The notes: generated by a model not told the origin, from the letters alone. A stretch of 64,000 nucleotides of DNA from Phycisphaeraceae bacterium (GCA_019636845.1 JAHBWV010000001.1:806001-870000), one strand, 5' to 3'. Shown: positions 18,244 to 27,735, counted from the stretch's first letter. Numbers and translations: made by a program.

Positions 18244-19227
18244 CTACCAACGCTTTCCGGACGACAAGATGCCGCCGAAGACCTTGCCCTGAAGCTCGTC
18301 GTAGACGAACTTTCCATCGATGTAGTCGCCGCTCCATTCCTGGTCGTTGTTGAGATCACGGAATGAGCCGACATGTCCGTCGGCAAAGGCGAAGTTTCCG
18401 ATCGTGCGTGTGTGCCCTTTTTTCCTGCTGCGAGACGCGCCGGCAGAGCGGCCGCCGTGTCCCGGGCCTAGATCGTCGTAGTCTTGCCACGCGTACTCAC
18501 CGGAGACGGGATCGCGCTTGATGGGGCCGTCTGACATGGATTTGACGGTGGGGAGGCGTTCGCCCATATAGACGATCTGCTCGCCTGCGTCGGCGGCGTC
18601 TGAGCGTCCGTCTCCCATGAGAGGAACGAACGAGGGTGAGACCGCGCTCAGGTATTTTTCGGTCAGCGGGCCGACGACATCGTTCTTGTTCATGGGGTCG
18701 GCGAACGGATCGGAAGGCCGCTTCATCTCGGTGTAGGCGAGGTACCAGCAGGTGGTGTAGTTGGTGTTCAGTCCCCGGGCGATCATCTCGTCGCGCTCGG
18801 CTTCGGTGGGATTCGTCCAGGTCTTGGAGCCGTCGGAGATGCGATTGAGGATCAGGTTCTGATTGAACTGTGCGGGGCTGCTCGGGCAGAGGATCTTTCC
18901 GGGTTGTGCGAAGCCGCCGTTGGCGAGCGACGCGACCCACGAGGCCTCATCGATGGGACCCCACGCCTGCTTGACGCGATTGTCGAACGGGCCACCTCCG
19001 TACGCGCCCCGGTAGTCATTCGCGTAGCCGAGGAGTCCCATGCCCAGTTGGCGGAGGCCGCTGGCGCAGGTCGTGGTGCGTGCCGCCTCACGCGCGGCAC
19101 CAAGAGAAGGCAGCAGGATGCCGATGAGCAGCGCGATGACCGCGATGACGACGAGGAGCTCAATGAGCGTGAACGCGCGAGATCCAGTGCAGGATGGAAT
19201 CTGAGATAGCGTGAACTTTCGCGGCAA
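18244..19227 (-). CDS. Type IV pilin-like / type II pseudopilin-like protein
   Basis: A 327-residue protein with a prepilin leader: [20 protein letters not shown], the cleavage/methylation site being just before F, followed by the long hydrophobic helix. The globular part contains [20 protein letters not shown], and near the C-terminus [14 protein letters not shown], the H-x9-DG type signature of planctomycete prepilin-like proteins. Such proteins are processed by prepilin peptidase and assembled at the inner membrane; in planctomycetes hundreds of paralogues exist. It is upstream of, and probably co-transcribed with, the lamin-tail gene, suggesting the two act together at the cell surface (inference). 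Confidence 0.85.
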   Translation of the reverse strand: MPRKFTLSQIPSCTGSRAFTLIELLVVIAVIALLIGILLPSLGAAREAARTTTCASGLRQLGMGLLGYANDYRGAYGGGPFDNRVKQAWGPIDEASWVASLANGGFAQPGKILCPSSPAQFNQNLILNRISDGSKTWTNPTEAERDEMIARGLNTNYTTCWYLAYTEMKRPSDPFADPMNKNDVVGPLTEKYLSAVSPSFVPLMGDGRSDAADAGEQIVYMGERLPTVKSMSDGPIKRDPVSGEYAWQDYDDLGPGHGGRSAGASRSRKKGHTRTIGNFAFADGHVGSFRDLNNDQEWSGDYIDGKFVYDELQGKVFGGILSSGKRW

Positions 19228-19421
19228 AGTCTGTGCTCCAGCATGGCCGTTCAGTCGTGAGTGGGGAGCAACATAGACGATGGGCTTGCTTGTCCCATTC
19301 GGCTTGGGTCAGCGTTTCGTCAAGGAACCACGAAGATTGGCTGGGAATGTGGAGAGAGCGTGCGAGCCGAGAATGTCGGATGAGTCTTGAACGGGGATAG
19401 TCAGATCTGTTACGCTGGCCT

Positions 19422-19440
19422 GTTCGGTAATACACCGAAC
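19422..19440. promoter_or_regulatory. Inverted repeat ahead of the large propeller gene
   Basis: Perfect 7-bp arms GTTCGGT / ACCGAAC with a five-base AATAC spacer lie 54 bp before ATG 19494, in the divergent region between the pseudopilin and propeller genes. It could be an operator or a leader hairpin; no factor is identified. Confidence 0.4.
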
Positions 19441-19493
19441 GTGGCGCGAAGGCGCCGAACTCACGTGGATCAGCGAATGAAGGAGAACGAGAG

Positions 19494-22064
19494 ATGCGAA
19501 TCGTGGCGTCAATCATGCTGTCAACGATCGTGGCATCAGCCGGGGCGACCGGTCCGACTCCCTGGACGTCCGTCGATGGAGCGATGATGGCTCCTGGGCT
19601 ATGCCCGGAGCATTTCATGCTCAATTCTCCGGTGCGGATCGTGTGTCCTGCGCCTCCCGCGGTTTCGCGAAGCGACGAGACCACCTTTCTCTCGACCGAG
19701 GACGGTCCCGACGGCGACTCGTCACGAGACATTGTGTTCACCCCCGACGGGACACAGGCCGTCATCATCAACGCACAGACAAACACGATGACGTTCCTGG
19801 ATATCGCCAGCCGCACGATCACGCACTCGGTCGATGTGGGGGAGTACCCGGTTGATGTTGTCGTCACACCGGACGGGCGGTACGCGCTGGCAGTGAACAC
19901 GCTCTCGAACACGCTGTCGGTGGTCGATATCGCAACGCACACCCAGATCGCGCAGGTCCCGATCAGCGGCGACCAGCCGTACAGCGTCGCGGTTACTCCT
20001 GATGCTCAGCACGCCATCGTGGGTGTCATTAACGACGCGGTCTTCAGCGCGTTCTCGGTGGTTGATCTCGACACATTGACGGAGATCCGGGTGATCGACG
20101 CCTCTTCGCAGGGTGTCATCGGCGGGTACTTCACACCGGAGTACGGTATCTTCGGCGACACGTTCACTGCGTTCGCGCTGTCCGCTGACGGTACGAAGAT
20201 CATCTACCCACAGCGTTTCCAGGACATCATCTATATCTACGACGTCGCGACCGGGGCGCAGCTCGCAGCCCTGCCGACGTTTGACCAGCCCTCGGCGGTG
20301 GACGTTTCGCCGGTGGGGAACTTTGCCGTTGTGTCGTGCGAGGGGGCCTCGCGCAGGGTTGTCAGAGTCAATCTGGACACAAACACGATCGATGGCTCGT
20401 TCGCGACATCGGCCGACAACACGTGGCAGAAGGTGCGTGTCACGCCGGACGGCACCCATGCGATCGTCACGCAGCTCAATGAGGTCGAGTTCGTGAACCT
20501 GAGCACGGGGGCATTGACGCGGCTCTCAACGGGCTCACCGGGGGACATCGAGTTCTCGCACGACGGCCAGTACGCGTTCATCTCGAATTTCAGCAGCCGC
20601 GTGATCAACCTCGCCACCCGGTCGCAAGTCGCATCGATCACGTACGCGGCGTCGGCGGAAGCGGCGACCAGCCAGGTCGCGAATATCGCGGTCGCGCTGA
20701 ACAATCGGTTCGGCGAGGATGTCCACGTCTACAACATCAACGGGGCTTCCTCCTCGTTTCTGGGTTTCTCGCTCACCGGGCTCGGCCTGGAGAGCGACTC
20801 GACGCGTGAGCTTGCCATCACGCCCGATGGTCGGCGGTTGTTCTTCGGGAACTGCACGAGCCGCTCAGGCGGGTTTGTTGAGTTGGGCACAAACACGTTC
20901 TCGGCGATGACGACGACGGCTTTCCGGACGCTCGACGCAACGATGACACCGGACGGCGCGTACGTCGTTGCGACGAACGCGGACGGGCAGACGGTCTCGA
21001 TCATCGATACTTCGACGCGGACGACCGTGGCGAACCTGCCGGTGTTCGACCGTCCATCCCGTGTGGTGATCAGCCCGGACAGCGCCTACGCGTATGTGCT
21101 GTCGATCGCCGGCACGGATAGGGTGCACAAGATCGCGCTGAACGGTGCGAGCTCGAGCGTTGTCGCGACCCAGATCGCCGGGCAAGCGGGCTCGGTTGGG
21201 TACTCGTTCTCCGAATTCAGCGGGATCGCTCTGTCGCCGGATGGGTCGCTGATCGCGGTGTGCCGCTCGTTCGACGATCTGCTGCGTCTGATCGACACGT
21301 CGACCATGGCGGTGGTTGCGGATGTGCCGTGCAACCCGACGGGAAGCACGGACTTCCCGATCCGGGTGGCGTTCAACTCGACTGGAACCCGTGCGTATGT
21401 TTCGACAACATTCGGCGACACAATCACGGTGGTGAATGTAGCCGGCCCGGCATCGAGCGTGGTGACGAACGTCCCCGGCATCGACGCGCCGCTTTCTCTC
21501 GATCTCGACGCCTCGGACACGTACCTCTACGTGGGTACTGCCGGGTTCGGAACGGGGCGTCTGGCTGTCATCGACACGGCGACCAACAGCGTGGTGCGGA
21601 CGGTGCTGCTTGGCGCGAACGGCACGATCAGATCGACATACATGTCGCCGGTGGATGGCAAGCTATACGCGGCGGGTTCCGACAACAACGGCGGGCGGCT
21701 CTGGATCTTCAACGCCGACGGGGCCTCAACGACGCTGGACCGCTCGATCGAGCTCTCGGCGAGTCCGGCTGATCTTGCGTTCTCCGAGTCGCTGGGGCAG
21801 GCGATCGTCTCGCTGCCGGTGCCGGACGGTATAGAGATCGTGCAGGTGCGGGAGCGCTGCACTGCTGACTACAACGGGGACACACTGGTCGATATCCTCG
21901 ACTTCCTCGACTTCATGGACGACTTCTCGGTCTGCGATCAGCAGAATGGTCCGTGCGGCCAGTTCGGGAACACCGATTTCACCGGCGACACGATCGTTGA
22001 CATCCTTGATTTTCTGGACTTCATGGATGGCTTCGGGTCACAGTCAGGAACGTGCGGTGCCTGA
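19494..22064 (+). CDS. Secreted YncE/YVTN-like beta-propeller protein with two dockerin-like repeats
   Basis: An 856-residue exported protein with a signal peptide (MRIVASIMLSTIVASAGA). Many repeats of the form VTPDGRYALAVNTLSNTLSV VDIAT and SPDSAYAYVLSIAG are YVTN-type propeller blades across residues about 60-780; more than one seven-bladed propeller is likely. The C-terminus has two EF-hand-like dockerin repeats, DYNGDTLVDILDFLDFMD and DFTGDTIVDILDFLDFMD, separated by a short cysteine-containing linker (CDQQNGPCGQ). AAGGAG lies before ATG 19494. Dockerin-like modules may bind cohesins or anchor the protein; no cohesin is visible here. Substrate is unknown. A strong terminator follows. Confidence 0.8.
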   Translation: MRIVASIMLSTIVASAGATGPTPWTSVDGAMMAPGLCPEHFMLNSPVRIVCPAPPAVSRSDETTFLSTEDGPDGDSSRDIVFTPDGTQAVIINAQTNTMTFLDIASRTITHSVDVGEYPVDVVVTPDGRYALAVNTLSNTLSVVDIATHTQIAQVPISGDQPYSVAVTPDAQHAIVGVINDAVFSAFSVVDLDTLTEIRVIDASSQGVIGGYFTPEYGIFGDTFTAFALSADGTKIIYPQRFQDIIYIYDVATGAQLAALPTFDQPSAVDVSPVGNFAVVSCEGASRRVVRVNLDTNTIDGSFATSADNTWQKVRVTPDGTHAIVTQLNEVEFVNLSTGALTRLSTGSPGDIEFSHDGQYAFISNFSSRVINLATRSQVASITYAASAEAATSQVANIAVALNNRFGEDVHVYNINGASSSFLGFSLTGLGLESDSTRELAITPDGRRLFFGNCTSRSGGFVELGTNTFSAMTTTAFRTLDATMTPDGAYVVATNADGQTVSIIDTSTRTTVANLPVFDRPSRVVISPDSAYAYVLSIAGTDRVHKIALNGASSSVVATQIAGQAGSVGYSFSEFSGIALSPDGSLIAVCRSFDDLLRLIDTSTMAVVADVPCNPTGSTDFPIRVAFNSTGTRAYVSTTFGDTITVVNVAGPASSVVTNVPGIDAPLSLDLDASDTYLYVGTAGFGTGRLAVIDTATNSVVRTVLLGANGTIRSTYMSPVDGKLYAAGSDNNGGRLWIFNADGASTTLDRSIELSASPADLAFSESLGQAIVSLPVPDGIEIVQVRERCTADYNGDTLVDILDFLDFMDDFSVCDQQNGPCGQFGNTDFTGDTIVDILDFLDFMDGFGSQSGTCGA

Positions 22065-22110
22065 TCACCGAATCGGCATGATGCCGGAATGAAAGCCAGG
22101 CCAGAATGAG

Positions 22111-22145
22111 CGAAGCCCGGTCGCAGGACCGGGCTTCGTGTGTTT
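22111..22145 (+). terminator. Rho-independent terminator after the large propeller gene
   Basis: A perfect 12-bp stem, CGAAGCCCGGTC / GACCGGGCTTCG, with loop GCAG is followed by TGTGTTTG. Confidence 0.85.
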
Positions 22146-22160
22146 GAGAGGACAAGAAAG

Positions 22161-22232
22161 AGCCACCTCAGGGATTTGAACCCTGGACCTATGCTTTACG
22201 AAAGCATCGCTCTACCGCTGAGCTAAGGTGGC
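22161..22232 (-). tRNA. tRNA-Thr (anticodon CGT)
   Basis: The minus strand folds as a complete cloverleaf: acceptor GCCACCT paired with AGGTGGC, D arm GCTC AGCGGTA GAGC, anticodon stem ATGCT/AGCAT with loop TTCGTAA (anticodon CGT, reading ACG), short variable AGGTC, and T arm CAGGG TTCAAAT CCCTG. The discriminator base is T and the 3' CCA is not encoded. It lies between two transcription units with no tRNA neighbour. Confidence 0.95.
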
Positions 22233-22379
22233 ATGCGGCCTCCCGAGCCCGGGGGACCGTCCGGAAGTATCGCAGGCAATCCCCCCCGGGTCCACAATCG
22301 GCCCCTCGAATCGTGCTTTCCGAGGGATTGGTCGGCGGTTCGGACGCGTTCCTGGCGCGAGTTCGGCATGTTCCGGGAC

Positions 22380-23744
22380 TCACGCGGGCCCGCCGCTCCG
22401 GACCTGCATGCGGGTTCCGGAGGATCGGAGCTGGTCGAGCTGTCGTCGTCCGATTCTAGCGCGGAGCGTGACGGTGGAAGTGTCGTAGGCCCTGTCCAGT
22501 ACATGGGCGCGGTTCTCGATGAAGTGGATCGACTTGGCTTCGCTGAGGGGGAGTGTGATCTCGACCTCGTCAACATCTCCCTGCGCGTGGCGGCGGACGA
22601 TGTCTTCGAGCGCGTCCTGGCCGAGGCGCATCCTTCCGTCGGGTCCGGGGAGCGAACTGATCGCGATCGCGCCAGGCACACGCGACTGCCACTCCAGTAC
22701 AGCGGCATTGGTCGGCAGCCGATCGGCCTTGTTGAGTAAGAGTGCGACCGCGGGCTCGCTCCACGATTCACCGTCCGCGGCCTCGGCCTCGGCCGTTTCT
22801 TTGAAGAGATCTTCGAGTGTTGACATCACGGTTCGATACTGGAGTTCCGCCGCATCATCGGACGCGTCGAGCACGATCAAGAGAAGGTCGGCGTGTGTCG
22901 CCTCTTCGAGCGTTGCGCGGAAGGAAGCGATGAGGTTGTGCGGGAGGTCTCGGACGAATCCGACGGTGTCCGAGAGCATGACGGCGAGCCCGCCTCCCAG
23001 GTCCCACTCGCGGGTTCGTGTGACGAGTGTTGCGAAGACGCGATCATCCGCGTATGCCCCGCCGGTAGTGAGTGTATTGAAGAGCGTGCTCTTTCCGGCA
23101 TTGGTGTAGCCGACGAGGCCGACGGTAACGTGGTCGCTCTTTCTTCGCCGGACCTCGCGGCGCTTTCGGTCCTGGATCAGGCGGAGCTCGCGGAGGAGGT
23201 CGAGCTTTCTGGCCTGAACGAGGCGTCGGTCGGTTTCGAGCTGCTGCTCGCCGGGGCCGCGCGTGCCGATGCCGCCGCCCGCCTGTCGTTCGAGGTGGGT
23301 CCACATCGATTTGAGGCGCGGGTAGGTGTATTCGAGCTGCGCGAGCTCGACCTGGAGTTTGGCCTCGTGGGTGGTGGCGCGGCTGGCGAAGATGTCGAGG
23401 ATGAGCTCGCTGCGATCGATCACCTTCCGTTTCACGACCTCCTCGATGTTGCTGATCTGGCGTGGGGAGAGGTCGTGGTCGAAGATCACGGTCGTGGCAC
23501 CGGTTGCGTCGCAGATGCCGAGAAGTTCCTCGACCTTGCCTCGCCCCATGAACATGCCGGCTTCCGGACGTTCGCGGCGTTGCTCGACCTCACCGACGAC
23601 CAGCGCGCCCGCCTGCTCGGCCAGTGCGCGGAGTTCGCCGAAGGGGTTGGCGATGTCGTAGTTGGAGTCAGGGAGGCGGACCGCGGCGAGGATCGCCCGC
23701 TCGGACTGGACCTTGATAGTTGTGCGTTCTTTGTTTGCGGTCAT
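22380..23744 (-). CDS. hflX: GTPase HflX
   Basis: A 454-residue ribosome-associated GTPase. The N-terminal domain has GMFMGRGKVEELLG and FDHDLSPRQISNIEE; residues about 160-200 contain QVELAQLEYTYPRLKSMWTH and GGGIGTRGPGEQQLETDRR, the conserved HflX linker. The G domain follows: G1 GYTNAGKST, G3 DTVGF with RDLPHNLI, G4 NKAD and a C-terminal hotdog-like region. HflX splits stalled or hibernating 70S ribosomes, which fits with hpf elsewhere in the window. ATG 23744 is chosen because a longer reading to 23990 is proline/serine-rich shadow sequence. The zinc-ribbon gene ends 49 nt upstream and may be co-transcribed. Confidence 0.95.
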   Translation of the reverse strand: MTANKERTTIKVQSERAILAAVRLPDSNYDIANPFGELRALAEQAGALVVGEVEQRRERPEAGMFMGRGKVEELLGICDATGATTVIFDHDLSPRQISNIEEVVKRKVIDRSELILDIFASRATTHEAKLQVELAQLEYTYPRLKSMWTHLERQAGGGIGTRGPGEQQLETDRRLVQARKLDLLRELRLIQDRKRREVRRRKSDHVTVGLVGYTNAGKSTLFNTLTTGGAYADDRVFATLVTRTREWDLGGGLAVMLSDTVGFVRDLPHNLIASFRATLEEATHADLLLIVLDASDDAAELQYRTVMSTLEDLFKETAEAEAADGESWSEPAVALLLNKADRLPTNAAVLEWQSRVPGAIAISSLPGPDGRMRLGQDALEDIVRRHAQGDVDEVEITLPLSEAKSIHFIENRAHVLDRAYDTSTVTLRARIGRRQLDQLRSSGTRMQVRSGGPA

Positions 23745-23793
23745 TCGTGTAGGTATCTCGCCTTCCAGAGATTGTACGCGAGTGATGGGGCGG

Positions 23794-24165
23794 CTATGAA
23801 GTAGCGGAAGCGGTTCCCGTTTCGTCGCGCTCGGCTCGGACTCCGTCCGGGATCGTCGCGAGGATCGTCCCGCATTCGGGGCAGGCAACGATGCCGCGGA
23901 CGAGACTGGCGGTGTCGTAGCCGCAGGCGTGGCAGTGGCCGGTCGCGAATGAGCGACTGCTTGATCGCCTGCGCCCGAGGATGGTGTCACGAATGGAACT
24001 GATGCCGAGCAAGAGAAGGCCGACAGTGGAGATGAAGAGCGTCAGAGTTGCGGCCAGACTGAGCAGAGCGGTCCACGCACCAGTGCTCCGCGGCATCGCG
24101 AGGGTGGCAGCGATAGAAGTGACGAAACCCGCGATCAGGACCCCCGTTGATCGTCGGATTCGCAT
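23794..24165 (-). CDS. Small membrane protein with C-terminal zinc ribbon
   Basis: A 123-residue protein (start ATG 24165; an upstream ATG at 24222 is possible but lies in the likely promoter region). It has two membrane helices: STGVLIAGFVTSIAATLAM and WTALLSLAATLTLFISTVGL. A short basic linker RRRSSSRS is followed by CHACGYDTAS...CPECG, a four-cysteine zinc ribbon. The CxxCGYD/CPECG signature recurs in uncharacterised planctomycete membrane proteins and may report redox or zinc status; no function is known. It is divergent from the S41 protease. A second such protein lies at 34820-35320. Confidence 0.65.
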   Translation of the reverse strand: MRIRRSTGVLIAGFVTSIAATLAMPRSTGAWTALLSLAATLTLFISTVGLLLLGISSIRDTILGRRRSSSRSFATGHCHACGYDTASLVRGIVACPECGTILATIPDGVRAERDETGTASATS

Positions 24166-24259
24166 CGGGTGGATGGTACGGACATGGGGACTTGGCGGGG
24201 AAGCCGAACCCGGATCTGTCACCGGACGAACCTACGCTTGTAGAACCGGTGCGGACCCC

Positions 24260-25915
24260 ATGGAGACACCCTTGAAGACCGCTCGTCTGGCGACCAAAGC
24301 CGTTCTGTTCTCGATTCTTGGCGTGGCTGTCGTGGGCTCGACCCTTGCGATCGCCCGGCGCGACGACTTCGCGTTCTTTGATCCGATCCTGGACGTGAAG
24401 GGCGCGATCGATCGTTACTACCTGGAGCAGCCGGATGAGAAGGCGATGCAGGTCGGTGCGATCCAGGGGATGATCGAGACGCTGAACGATCCGTACACCG
24501 TCTTCGTGCCTGCGCGTGACCGCAAGGAGTTCGACAAGGAACTGACCGGTGAATATGTCGGCATCGGAGCGCAGATCCAGATCCGCGACGGGTGGCTCAC
24601 GATCGCCTCTCCTCTGGAGGATTCGCCGGCGTATCGCGTCGGGCTGATGGCCGACGACCGAGTGACCAAGATCGATGGCGAATCGACCTTCGGGCTGACC
24701 GACGAGCAGTGCGTCGAGAGATTGACGGGTGAGCCGGGGACGAGCGTGACGCTCACGATCGAGCGCAAGGGCGAGCAGATCGAGCTGCGGGTCGTGCGCG
24801 AGCCGATCAAGACGCGCTCCGTCAAGGGCTTCCACCGGGATCCGATGGACGCCCAGAAGTGGCAAGCGTACATCGATCCGGGCAGGAAGATCATGTATCT
24901 CCGGCTCACCCAGTTCACGCCCAACTGCTCCGTCGAGTTTGCCCAGGCACTTCTCGCTGCGGGTGCTGACAAGGGAGAGGTCAAGGGGCTGATCGTCGAT
25001 CTCCGCTGGAACGGCGGCGGCGTCCTGCAGGATGCCATCGCGATCGCTGATATGTTCCTATCCGAGGGTGTCATCGTCTCGACGAAGGGGCGCGCGCACT
25101 CGGAAGAGGTTGCCAGGGCGTCCGCTGCGGGGACGTTGCCGGAGTTTCCAATCACCGTGCTTGTGAACTCACAGTCCGCTTCTGCGGCTGAGGTGCTGGC
25201 AGGTGCTCTCTCTGAGAACGGGCGCGCGATCGTGGTCGGTACAAGGACCTTCGGCAAGGGGTTGGTCCAGACCGTTCGGACTCTGCCCAACTCGGGAGGC
25301 GCACAGCTCAAGATCACCGAGCAGGCCTACTACCTGCCTTCTGGCCGCTCGCTGCATCGAAAGGGTGATTCCGCCGAGTGGGGCGTAGATCCCACCGATG
25401 GTTTCTATCTGCCGATCACGGATCAGGAGGTGATCGACCTCTTCACGGTTCGGCGTGAGCAGGACATTATTCGAAATGGTGCCTCCGCCTCTGAGTCGGA
25501 TTGGGCGGATCCCGATCGAATCCTGGAGAAGCTGAAGGATCGGCAACTCGCCGCAGCACTGCGTGCGATTCAAGCGAAAATCGACACCGGCGAGTGGCTG
25601 CATACCGGACAGCCGCTGCCGGAGCGCGGGGCCCAGGCGGGCGAGGAGCTGGCAAGGTTGCTTCGGACGCGGGACCGCATCGAGCGTGAACTGCTCCGGA
25701 TCGATGAGCGGATCGAGATGCTCCAGGCAGCAAGCGGCAAGCCGGCTGAGTTGCCCGACCTCTGGGACGACGAGATCGAGATCACGGGCGGGCGGCTGAT
25801 CGTCTACGACAAGAGCGGGCAGAAGGTCTCTGAGTTGCAGATCACCGGCCCGAATGTTGAGCGTGCTTTGCAGAGTGCAGATGTGAAGAAGTCCGAGGAA
25901 GGAACCGGCGAGTAA
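24260..25915 (+). CDS. S41-family carboxy-terminal processing protease (CtpA-like)
   Basis: A 551-residue protease anchored or exported through a hydrophobic N-terminus (about residues 14-32). A PDZ domain covers about residues 95-190 (SPAYRVGLMADDRVTKIDGE). The S41 core has DLRWNGGGVL, the serine motif SASAAE (residues about 306-311) and the catalytic lysine K333 in TFGKGLVQT. A long helical tail (RTRDRIERELLRIDERIEML) extends the usual about 450-residue length. Such enzymes cut envelope proteins from their C-terminus. The start of tsaD lies three bases after its stop, so they are co-transcribed. Confidence 0.9.
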   Translation: METPLKTARLATKAVLFSILGVAVVGSTLAIARRDDFAFFDPILDVKGAIDRYYLEQPDEKAMQVGAIQGMIETLNDPYTVFVPARDRKEFDKELTGEYVGIGAQIQIRDGWLTIASPLEDSPAYRVGLMADDRVTKIDGESTFGLTDEQCVERLTGEPGTSVTLTIERKGEQIELRVVREPIKTRSVKGFHRDPMDAQKWQAYIDPGRKIMYLRLTQFTPNCSVEFAQALLAAGADKGEVKGLIVDLRWNGGGVLQDAIAIADMFLSEGVIVSTKGRAHSEEVARASAAGTLPEFPITVLVNSQSASAAEVLAGALSENGRAIVVGTRTFGKGLVQTVRTLPNSGGAQLKITEQAYYLPSGRSLHRKGDSAEWGVDPTDGFYLPITDQEVIDLFTVRREQDIIRNGASASESDWADPDRILEKLKDRQLAAALRAIQAKIDTGEWLHTGQPLPERGAQAGEELARLLRTRDRIERELLRIDERIEMLQAASGKPAELPDLWDDEIEITGGRLIVYDKSGQKVSELQITGPNVERALQSADVKKSEEGTGE

Positions 25916-25918
25916 GGC

Positions 25919-26962
25919 GTGCTGACGCTCGGCATCGAATCATCCTGCGATGAGACTGGCGTGTCGATCGTTGAGGACGGCTGGCGCGTTCGATCGTCCG
26001 TGGTCGCCTCGCAGAATGATCTGCACGCCGAGTATCGCGGCGTTGTTCCGGAACTTGCGGGGCGAGCCCATGTCCGGAGCATCCTTCCCGTGTTACGTAC
26101 CGCACTGCGAGAGGCGGACGCCACGCTCAACGATGTCGGGCTCGTGGCTGTCGGGCATAGGCCCGGCCTCATCGGGTCTCTCCTTGTGGGGCTGACGGCG
26201 GCCAAGGCAATCGCCTGGTCGATGGGGCTCCCGATTGTCGGGGTCGATCATGTGCACGCGCACCTGTACTCGCCGTTGCTTGATCTCACAGAGCACGAAC
26301 GTCCGGCGTACCCGGCGATCGGGCTGGTTGTCAGCGGCGGCCACACATCGATCTATCGCCTTGAGTCACCGGTCGTGCTCACTCGACTCGGCGCGACGAT
26401 CGATGATGCGATCGGCGAGGCGTACGACAAAGCGGCGACGCTGCTCGATCTGCCATTTCCCGGCGGGCCAAACCTTGATCGCCTCGCGGCTGAACCGGGT
26501 GCGAATGATCGCGCCCACGACCTGCCGATCTCACGTCTGAGTCCGACATCCCTCGATTTCTCGTTCAGCGGGCTCAAAACCGCGACCATGCTCGCCGTGA
26601 GGGGCGATCCGCAGGCAGGGTCGGACCCGCGGACGGCAGACCGGCTCACTCATGAGGAACGCCGTGATATCGCGGCATCGTTCCAGCGTGCGGCCGTTCG
26701 CGCGGTCCTCATCAAGCTCGAACGTGCGTTCGACGCGACACCCTGCCGCTCGCTTCTTGTCGGCGGGGGCGTCTCCGCAAACACCCGCCTCAGAGCCGAG
26801 TTGCTGAGACTGGGTCAGGACCGCGGGATCGACGTGCGATTGCCCCCGATGAGATACTGCATCGACAACGCCGCCATGATCGCGGGGCTGGGGCACGCGA
26901 TGTACGCGTCTGGACGGGGGGATGATCTGACACTCGAACCAACACCCACAACCGCATGCTGA
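25919..26962 (+). CDS. tsaD: tRNA N6-adenosine threonylcarbamoyltransferase
   Basis: A 347-residue enzyme that makes t6A37 in ANN-decoding tRNAs together with TsaB and TsaE. It begins with GTG 25919 and reads MLTLGIESSCDETGVSIVED, the family N-terminus. The metal-binding motif VDHVHAHLYS gives H111 and H115 as iron ligands. SGGHTSIYRL and GEAYDKAATLLDLPFPGGP are the ATP-binding segments. The gene is packed between the S41 protease (three-base gap) and the HExxH protein (ATG 26956 overlaps its stop by seven bases), so translation is probably coupled. Confidence 0.95.
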   Translation: MLTLGIESSCDETGVSIVEDGWRVRSSVVASQNDLHAEYRGVVPELAGRAHVRSILPVLRTALREADATLNDVGLVAVGHRPGLIGSLLVGLTAAKAIAWSMGLPIVGVDHVHAHLYSPLLDLTEHERPAYPAIGLVVSGGHTSIYRLESPVVLTRLGATIDDAIGEAYDKAATLLDLPFPGGPNLDRLAAEPGANDRAHDLPISRLSPTSLDFSFSGLKTATMLAVRGDPQAGSDPRTADRLTHEERRDIAASFQRAAVRAVLIKLERAFDATPCRSLLVGGGVSANTRLRAELLRLGQDRGIDVRLPPMRYCIDNAAMIAGLGHAMYASGRGDDLTLEPTPTTAC

Positions 26963-27735
26963 ACACTCTTGTCATCATCGCATCGCTCGTTATCGGCATG
27001 GCTGGGCACGCGCAGCCGCCGACTCAGCCGGCTTCGGTTCGTCCCGACATCCCGCAGATCGACTCGTACGAAGAGCGCACAATCGCGGGGTTTCGGGTCC
27101 TTGTCCATCGCGACCTGCTCTCGGCGGATTCGGTGGGGGGGCGGCGCGCGATCGCGGCGTTGACGTGGGATCTTGAGCTGGCGGCTCTGCTGCTGCCGCG
27201 TGACCCGATCGAGATGCTCCGGGGGACTACGCCGATCTGGCTGACGCCCGATCTTCCCTCGGCTGGCGGGTGGAACGCGCGGGGCTTATGCCACCATCCC
27301 AGCCGGGACTGGCTGGTGAACGCGGGCTATGGACCGGATCGCGCGGGTGCGATCGAGGTCTGCAATGTGGAGGAGTATCTGCTCTGGCGGGCGGAGCAGC
27401 CCCTCTGCATCGTGCACGAGCTGTCGCACGCGTTGCAGCATGAACTGGGCGATCCTGTCGAGATCAAGCGAGCGTTCGAGCATGCGGTTGCTTCGGGGGT
27501 CTACGAGCGGGTTGTGTTCGCGATGGGTGCGCCGGGCGAGACCAGACGCGCGTATGCACTGACCAACCACATGGAGTACTTCGCAGAGATCTCGGAGGCG
27601 TACTTCGGGAGAAACGACTTTTTCCCGTTCACACGCGACGAATTGAAGGCCGCGGATCCGGATGGGCACTCGCTCGTGGAGCAGATCTGGTTCGGGCCGA
27701 TGGCAACCACTCGAGTTGGTCGTCCTTCGCCATGA
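26956..27735 (+). CDS. Secreted putative zinc metallopeptidase (HExxH)
   Basis: A 259-residue protein with a signal peptide (residues 1-19, ending HAQ). It carries HELSHALQHELG at about residues 154-165, the HExxH zinc-binding motif, and a downstream EYFAEISEAYFGRNDFFPF in which a glutamate likely supplies the third ligand, as in the anthrax-lethal-factor-like and gluzincin folds. NHMEYFAE supports that site. No closer family is recognisable. It overlaps tsaD at its start by seven bases and the release-factor-like gene by four bases at its end, so it belongs to the same operon. Confidence 0.65.
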   Translation: MLNTLVIIASLVIGMAGHAQPPTQPASVRPDIPQIDSYEERTIAGFRVLVHRDLLSADSVGGRRAIAALTWDLELAALLLPRDPIEMLRGTTPIWLTPDLPSAGGWNARGLCHHPSRDWLVNAGYGPDRAGAIEVCNVEEYLLWRAEQPLCIVHELSHALQHELGDPVEIKRAFEHAVASGVYERVVFAMGAPGETRRAYALTNHMEYFAEISEAYFGRNDFFPFTRDELKAADPDGHSLVEQIWFGPMATTRVGRPSP

